A stretch of 64,000 nt of DNA from Bacteroidales bacterium (GTDB lineage: Bacteria; Bacteroidota; Bacteroidia; Bacteroidales; UBA932). The stretch spans positions 1-64,000 of the forward strand of contig SFMU01000003.1 in assembly GCA_004552965.1 (NCBI GenBank), read 5' to 3'. The notes under the pieces are model-generated. The model saw only the letters and a program-made list of their open reading frames with translations. It made no database searches and was not told the origin of the DNA. Below, piece by piece: positions 60,018 through 64,000 of the stretch. Within the stretch, counting starts at the first letter, position 1; the number at the start of each line of letters is the position of its first letter. A program made the translations under genes and the position numbers.

Positions 60018-60836
60018 CTACAGAAGCCGGGCAAGTTCGTCGTAGTACATCTTCGAAACAGGCACCTTGCCCATCTCATCGACATTGAAAAGGGTGTAGA
60101 TGATGCCATCCTTACCCCTGCTCAGAAGCCTGATGTGCTTGGGATTGACATAGAATGACCTGTGGCAACGGACAATCCCGTGCCTTCTGGCAGCCTCCTC
60201 GAAACTCTTCATCGAATTCCGCACCGGGAAGACCTTTTCCCGGCCGTTCTCCAGATAATGCACATTTATGTAGTTGGAATCCGCAGCCACATAGACCACA
60301 GCCGCCGGGTCGATTGTCAGCTTCAGCCTGTGATGCTCGTCATAAAGCTTCAGAAGGGCCTCTTCCGGCACCCTCGAGGCATCCTCCATGTCGGATTTCA
60401 TGTTGATGATGATCCTGAAAAGGATGGAGATGAGGTAAGGATAGACAAGGGTCAGGAAGTTTATCTGAATACACTGGGAGAGTGCGGTGAAATACGGAAC
60501 CGGCACATCGGAAAGCCGAAACAGGGTGACATAGAGAGCGAAGAAGAAGGACACAGCCAGAACCTCACCCAGACACCAGACCACATAGTGCCACCACTTG
60601 AAACGGATTGCCCTGTAAAGGAAATGAAAGATAAGCCTTGAGAAGGCAAGCACACCTATCATGATGCAGCTGAGCATCAGAAGATGGAAAGTCCAGGATT
60701 TGCCGCCCATCTCGAAGTTCTGCTTGAAGGAGAAGGGATTGTACACGATCATGAATACAAAGAAGAAGACCGGGAACAGAAGCGCGTACTTCAGCTGTCC
60801 CCAAATCCTGCCGGAAACTCTAAGATCAGTGTTCAT
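60018..60836 (-). CDS. Membrane-bound LytTR regulator
   Basis: 272 residues. Four hydrophobic helices in the first 150 residues (LFPVFFFVFMIVYNPF; LLMLSCIMIGVLAF; VLAVSFFFALYVTLF; FLTLVYPYLISILF) are followed by a LytTR DNA-binding domain (residues about 170-272: VVYVAADSNYINVHYLE, VRNSMKSFEE, IVRCHRSFYVNPKHI). No receiver domain, so it is a one-component membrane sensor-regulator rather than a two-component response regulator. It directly precedes dinB on the same strand; the stop TAG abuts the dinB ATG. The signal is unknown. Confidence 0.85.
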   Translation of the reverse strand: MNTDLRVSGRIWGQLKYALLFPVFFFVFMIVYNPFSFKQNFEMGGKSWTFHLLMLSCIMIGVLAFSRLIFHFLYRAIRFKWWHYVVWCLGEVLAVSFFFALYVTLFRLSDVPVPYFTALSQCIQINFLTLVYPYLISILFRIIINMKSDMEDASRVPEEALLKLYDEHHRLKLTIDPAAVVYVAADSNYINVHYLENGREKVFPVRNSMKSFEEAARRHGIVRCHRSFYVNPKHIRLLSRGKDGIIYTLFNVDEMGKVPVSKMYYDELARLL

Positions 60837-61093
60837 CTCGATAACAAATCATCAGTCATAGGAAATCTCTCTGTCCCCCAGCCTATAATTCCGTCCCGTA
60901 CAGACGTGGGACAAACAAGGGATACTTGTGAAATCCGTCCCCAATATAGCAAAATTTTCCGCCAAAACCTCTTTTCATCCCATCAAAGCAGTGTTATATT
61001 GCAATTTCTTCATCGGAGGGCAGAGAGTTCATAATTTTGTCACGGATCCTCGAATGAGACTGCTGTCATTCCCGGCCTGTGAAAGACCCCGGG
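60837..61093. other. Intergenic region upstream of the LytTR gene
   Basis: About 250 nt before the next array. A patch around 60940-60970 is AT-rich and could hold the LytTR promoter, but no exact TAnnTTTG match is present. I see no RNA gene or coding frame with support. Confidence 0.4.
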
Positions 61094-61225
61094 ACTCCGG
61101 CAGGGAGATCCGGGCAAGGGGAATCCGGTAAGGACTCCGGGCAAGGACTCCGGGCACTGGATTCCGGCAGGGAGATCCGGGAAATGACTCCCAGACACGG
61201 ACTCCAGCAAGGACCTCCGGATAAG
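61094..61225. repeat. 12-14-bp tandem array
   Basis: About ten degenerate copies of ACTCCGGGCAAGG with lengths of 12 to 14 bp. The array ends 12 nt before the ATG of the gene at 61238, thus occupying its presumed leader or promoter. No coding potential. Confidence 0.75.
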
Positions 61226-61237
61226 ATTATTTAAACA

Positions 61238-61780
61238 ATGACGACAATGAAGACCTTCGAACTTCTGGTGACAAAAGACAATGCTGACGAAAAGGGAATC
61301 GCTACCATCCCATCCATGCTTTCACAGATAACTGGAACGATGGAAGAATGCCGTGAAGACGCCATGACACTCAGAAATACGGTGTTCGAACTGTTCGAAA
61401 GGCCAAAGGTAGACGACATCTACAACCTGACCCTTGTAGAAAGCCGGAAGACATCCAAAGGCTCTGAGGAAAAGGCCATAGTCACGGACCAGGACGGCCA
61501 CGAAATTGGCTGCTGCACCTCAGAATGGAGTACACTGGCTCCTGACCAGGGGATGAGACGTCCGGACAGCACCGAGTACATCAGGAAGTTCTTCAAGCTC
61601 CTGCCGGACGAAATCTGCAAGACAGGCCTCTCGATAAGGCTGGAGCTCAGATTCCACGAAGAGCCGCTCCACATCGGCGACATTTCCTACAGGCTCATGA
61701 CCCCGAGGAGCGACACCTACCTCTTCAGCGTCGGCACCGGGGACAACATCATCTGCACCGCCGCACTCACAACAGAATAA
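61238..61780 (+). CDS. Protein of unknown function with tandemly copied 3' end
   Basis: 180 residues, no signal peptide or membrane helix; mixed alpha/beta. Segments such as KTFELLVTKDNADEKGIA, GHEIGCCTSEWSTLAPDQ and LSIRLELRFHEEPLHIGD match nothing I recognise. Codon use agrees with its neighbours, so it looks like a real gene. Its last ten codons (IICTAALTTE) and stop are repeated downstream with 44-bp period, and a tandem array precedes its start, so both gene ends border repeats. A strong hairpin follows the copies. Cytoplasmic; ATG 61247 is an alternative start. Confidence 0.65.
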   Translation: MTTMKTFELLVTKDNADEKGIATIPSMLSQITGTMEECREDAMTLRNTVFELFERPKVDDIYNLTLVESRKTSKGSEEKAIVTDQDGHEIGCCTSEWSTLAPDQGMRRPDSTEYIRKFFKLLPDEICKTGLSIRLELRFHEEPLHIGDISYRLMTPRSDTYLFSVGTGDNIICTAALTTE

Positions 61781-61926
61781 AGGTTACGGGAATCATCTGC
61801 ACCGCCGCACTCACAACAGAATAAAGGTTACGAGGATCATCTGCACCGCTGCACTCACCACAGAATAAAGGTTACGGGGATCATCTGCACCGCCGCACTT
61901 ACTACAGAATAATTGCTCCGGGGTGG
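61751..61926. repeat. 44-bp tandem repeat derived from a gene 3' end
   Basis: Four copies begin at 61751, 61795, 61839 and 61883 (exact 44-bp period). Each contains ATCTGCACCGCxGCACT, an ACAGAATAA block and GGTTACG. The first copy is the coding end of the preceding gene including its stop; copies 2-4 lie beyond it, each carrying its own TAA. The period is not a multiple of three. Copies differ at only a few positions. Confidence 0.9.
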
Positions 61927-61952
61927 AACGGCATAGCGTCGCTCCACCCCGG
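61918..61952 (+). terminator. Strong hairpin after the 44-bp array
   Basis: CCGGGGTGGA (61918-61927) pairs perfectly with TCCACCCCGG (61943-61952) around a 15-nt loop. The following bases AATATTCAAATAAA are AT-rich but without a U-tract, so a rho-independent terminator is likely but not certain. It may also serve the convergent gene ending at 62021. Confidence 0.55.
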
Positions 61953-62020
61953 AATATTCAAATAAATGCCCCGGAATATTCAAAAAGATTCCTGAATATC
62001 CCGCCACGGGCATCAGTCTG

Positions 62021-63886
62021 TCATCTGATCACCGGAAGCCAGGTCTGGATGTGCGAACCCTTCCAGCAGTCTACCGAAGAGTAATCCACCATCTTTATGT
62101 CGCCGCCGGTCGTAGGGACAACGAACTGCATCCTGGTACCGGGACGCTCCGGAGTCACCTGCCTGACCTTCACCTCGCCATTCTCATCGGCAACGACCTG
62201 GACAGGCTTGTTGTAGTCCGGATCGATGTTCTCGTCGCGGGCAAGGACGATAGGGCCCCACTGGACGGCCTGGAAGAACTCTCCCTCAGGATTGCGTCCA
62301 CCCTTCGGAGCATCGATCAGCCTTGCGCGGAAATCGAAGACGATACGGATCATGTCACCCTTCTTCCACCTTCTGCTGATGGCAAGATACTCTCCCGGCT
62401 TAACCCCGCGGACGGCCTTCCCATTGACCTCGACATAGGTGTCCGGGCTCCAGGTCGGCATGTAAAGCCTGACGGAGAATTTGCCTGCGACCGAAGGATC
62501 CACTGAAATCTTAACCTCATTACCTCTCGGGAACTGGGAATCGACAGTCAGAACGACCTCATCCCCCTTTGCAGTCTTTGCGACAGCCTTTCCGGCATTG
62601 TAGAGGTTCACGACAGGGCCTTCGGCATCCTGCATGACAGCGACATAAGGGATGTAAGCCAGACCGGTAGGACCGTTGAGATTGCAGCAGGTCACAGGAA
62701 GACCGTCGAAATTCCATCCCCAGCCATAATTGGTAACCTTCTCGCCATTGAGCAGATTGACATAGCTGAAGCCCTTGCCGTCCGGCCTCATCGCACCGAG
62801 GAGACCGTTGTAGATGTACTTCTCGATGGCATCGACAGCGGAAGGGTCTCCGGTCAGGCGAAGATACTGCGAACAGTACTTGATCCAGGTCACACCAACG
62901 CAGGTCTCCATCATCCTGACAACGGAAGGATTGGTCTGCTCGACAGCGGTGTTGCTCCATGCCTCTCCGCAGACTTTAGGCCAGTAGACATCGGCGCCGC
63001 CATTGCCGATGATGGTGATTTCGTTCTCCTTCACGGAACGGAAATACTTCTCGATGGTCTCCAGAAGGACAGGGTCGCCGGTGGCGCGGTAGTATTCGAC
63101 AAGACCCTCCCAGAGGGATGTCATCTCGTAGGCCTTCGGATAAGGCTGGCCGACGGATGTCAGCGGGTCGCCGTCACGGACAGCCTGGAACATATTCTTG
63201 CCCAGTCCGCCTCCGCAGTCGACGATGTAGGCAGCGTAGTCGAGATATTCCTGCTTTCCGGTAATATAATAAAGTCTCATTATCGGCTCGAGGATGGTCG
63301 AGGACTCGATGTGGTTGTCGCTCCACCCGAAATCCTTGATGCTGACTCCGGTCTGAGGACCGATCTGGGTCATCACGCTGGCAGCCTCCTTCTCCATCGC
63401 GTCAAGGACCTTCGGATCCTGATCCACGTCGAGATAGTACTGGCTGAGGGCAAGGAGGACATATTTTCTTTCCCAGATGTCACCGTCGGTACCGCCCGGC
63501 TGATTCTCGACCGCAGTGCAGCTGATGCTGCCGTTCGGCTTCATGGTCCCGATCAGCGAATAGACCACATCCTTGGTAAGATCCCGCAGTTCCTCGTCGC
63601 GGGTGTACCTGTACATAAGGGCATTGGTCCTGATAGCCTTGCCGACCATCTCCCCGAGGGCGAACTGCTTGCGCCCGGTACGGAAGAATTCCACGACGGA
63701 ATCATAAGGCATGACACCTTTTGCCCAGTTCTCGACGGACTTGCGGATGTCATTCTCGAAATAGTCCGTGAGAGTCACAGCCCCGGAAGGAAGAGGCTCC
63801 ATCACATTCTCCACCTTCCTCTGTCCCTGCGCGAAAACAGCGGCGCTGAGACCGAGAGCTGCAAGAAAAGCAATTGATTTTTTCAT
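62021..63886 (-). CDS. GH127/DUF1680-type glycoside hydrolase, secreted
   Basis: 621 residues from ATG 63886, chosen for its signal peptide (LAALGLSAAVFAQ). (alpha/alpha)6 barrel: MVGKAIRTNALMYRYTRD, ISCTAVENQPGGTDGDIWE, METCVGVTWIKYCSQYLRL with the conserved E-T-C, and the CC pair in GLPVTCCNLNGPTGLAYI. In GH127 these cysteines and a glutamate hold zinc, with one cysteine as nucleophile. C-terminal beta-sandwich domains (FSVRLYMPTWSPDTYVEVNG) follow. Expected reaction: beta-L-arabinofuranosidase or aceric acid-type activity. A -7 TATATTTG with TTG at -33 stands upstream. It differs from the GH127-like lipoprotein at 18235 in having a plain signal peptide. Confidence 0.85.
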   Translation of the reverse strand: MKKSIAFLAALGLSAAVFAQGQRKVENVMEPLPSGAVTLTDYFENDIRKSVENWAKGVMPYDSVVEFFRTGRKQFALGEMVGKAIRTNALMYRYTRDEELRDLTKDVVYSLIGTMKPNGSISCTAVENQPGGTDGDIWERKYVLLALSQYYLDVDQDPKVLDAMEKEAASVMTQIGPQTGVSIKDFGWSDNHIESSTILEPIMRLYYITGKQEYLDYAAYIVDCGGGLGKNMFQAVRDGDPLTSVGQPYPKAYEMTSLWEGLVEYYRATGDPVLLETIEKYFRSVKENEITIIGNGGADVYWPKVCGEAWSNTAVEQTNPSVVRMMETCVGVTWIKYCSQYLRLTGDPSAVDAIEKYIYNGLLGAMRPDGKGFSYVNLLNGEKVTNYGWGWNFDGLPVTCCNLNGPTGLAYIPYVAVMQDAEGPVVNLYNAGKAVAKTAKGDEVVLTVDSQFPRGNEVKISVDPSVAGKFSVRLYMPTWSPDTYVEVNGKAVRGVKPGEYLAISRRWKKGDMIRIVFDFRARLIDAPKGGRNPEGEFFQAVQWGPIVLARDENIDPDYNKPVQVVADENGEVKVRQVTPERPGTRMQFVVPTTGGDIKMVDYSSVDCWKGSHIQTWLPVIR

Positions 63887-63937
63887 GTTCAGAATAGTTA
63901 TTGGTTCAGTGTACGAAAAATCGTTCTTCAATCATTA

Positions 63938-63969
63938 CAAATATAACAATCTTCTGCTTATTTTTGCAA
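63938..63969 (-). promoter_or_regulatory. Bacteroidetes promoter of the GH127-type gene
   Basis: On the minus strand TTG (63969-63967), 21-nt spacer, TATATTTG (63945-63938), about 51 nt upstream of the chosen ATG at 63886. The position supports that ATG or a start up to 63931. Confidence 0.6.
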
Positions 63970-64000
63970 ACAGCTTCATAACCACAACTACCAATGATCA

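Noticed and set aside
1..64000. tRNA or rRNA genes, insertion sequences, prophage genes
   Set aside because: I read the intergenic regions for TTCGA/GGTTC arms, CCA ends, rRNA-like conserved blocks and transposase motifs and found none. A tRNA-finding program could still settle this.

Overview
The window reads as a chromosomal segment of a fairly GC-rich member of the Bacteroidales, probably a gut or other host-associated glycan degrader. Three things point there. Upstream regions repeatedly carry the Bacteroidetes -7 element TAnnTTTG rather than Pribnow boxes, and starts mostly lack Shine-Dalgarno sequences. There are many SPII lipoproteins and glycoside hydrolases of Bacteroidetes type. Bacteroidetes-specific families (DUF4493, PCMD, WbsX, DUF4832) are present. 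I see no rRNA, tRNA, CRISPR, phage or insertion-sequence genes.

Layout. 1-728 is non-coding: a 25-bp degenerate tandem array, a 177-nt element that can fold into a closed multibranch structure, and a perfectly periodic 38-bp triplet leading into a purine-salvage operon (guaD, MTA/SAH-deaminase-type amidohydrolase, purine nucleoside phosphorylase, small membrane protein; 729-3578). On the minus strand follow an inositol-monophosphatase-family enzyme and two exported TIM-barrel proteins (3589-7824). Then come a Fur-family regulator, an EamA transporter, an ACT/UPF0210 pair and a GH78 rhamnosidase (7898-13569). 13648-30955 is a carbohydrate region: GNAT protein, AraC relic, a six-gene minus-strand series (GH106, GH127-like, metX, GH36, a lysoplasmalogenase-aldehyde dehydrogenase fusion, a deacetylase-like secreted protein), GH43, WbsX/GH99-like lipoprotein, rhaM and fucO. 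Rhamnose recurs as a theme (GH78, GH106, rhaM, fucO), but no SusC/SusD pair is present.

31189-34029 is a compact ABC transporter/GntR/GIN-domain operon. 34094-40456 holds an EamA transporter, carboxylesterase, thrB, thrC, a small membrane protein and queF, separated by repeat-rich spacers. A TonB-dependent receptor (minus) faces a seven-gene plus-strand operon (42783-51701) of four surface lipoproteins, a fimbrillin-like protein among them, and two outer-membrane beta-barrels. After it come an S26B-type signal-peptidase/ABC-exporter pair, two cation antiporters, gph, dinB with a membrane LytTR regulator, an unknown gene whose 3' end has been copied three more times downstream, and a GH127-family enzyme.

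The points most worth a second look are: the YhhN-ALDH3 fusion, which could release and oxidise a fatty aldehyde in one polypeptide; the seven-gene surface operon; the multibranch element at 270-446; a strong excess of the hexamer GAATAT/ATATTC throughout; and at least eight unrelated short tandem arrays in the intergenic spacers, several anchored at gene 3' ends. No sequence search or folding program was run; family names come from recognised motifs, and coordinates of short sites were counted by hand.
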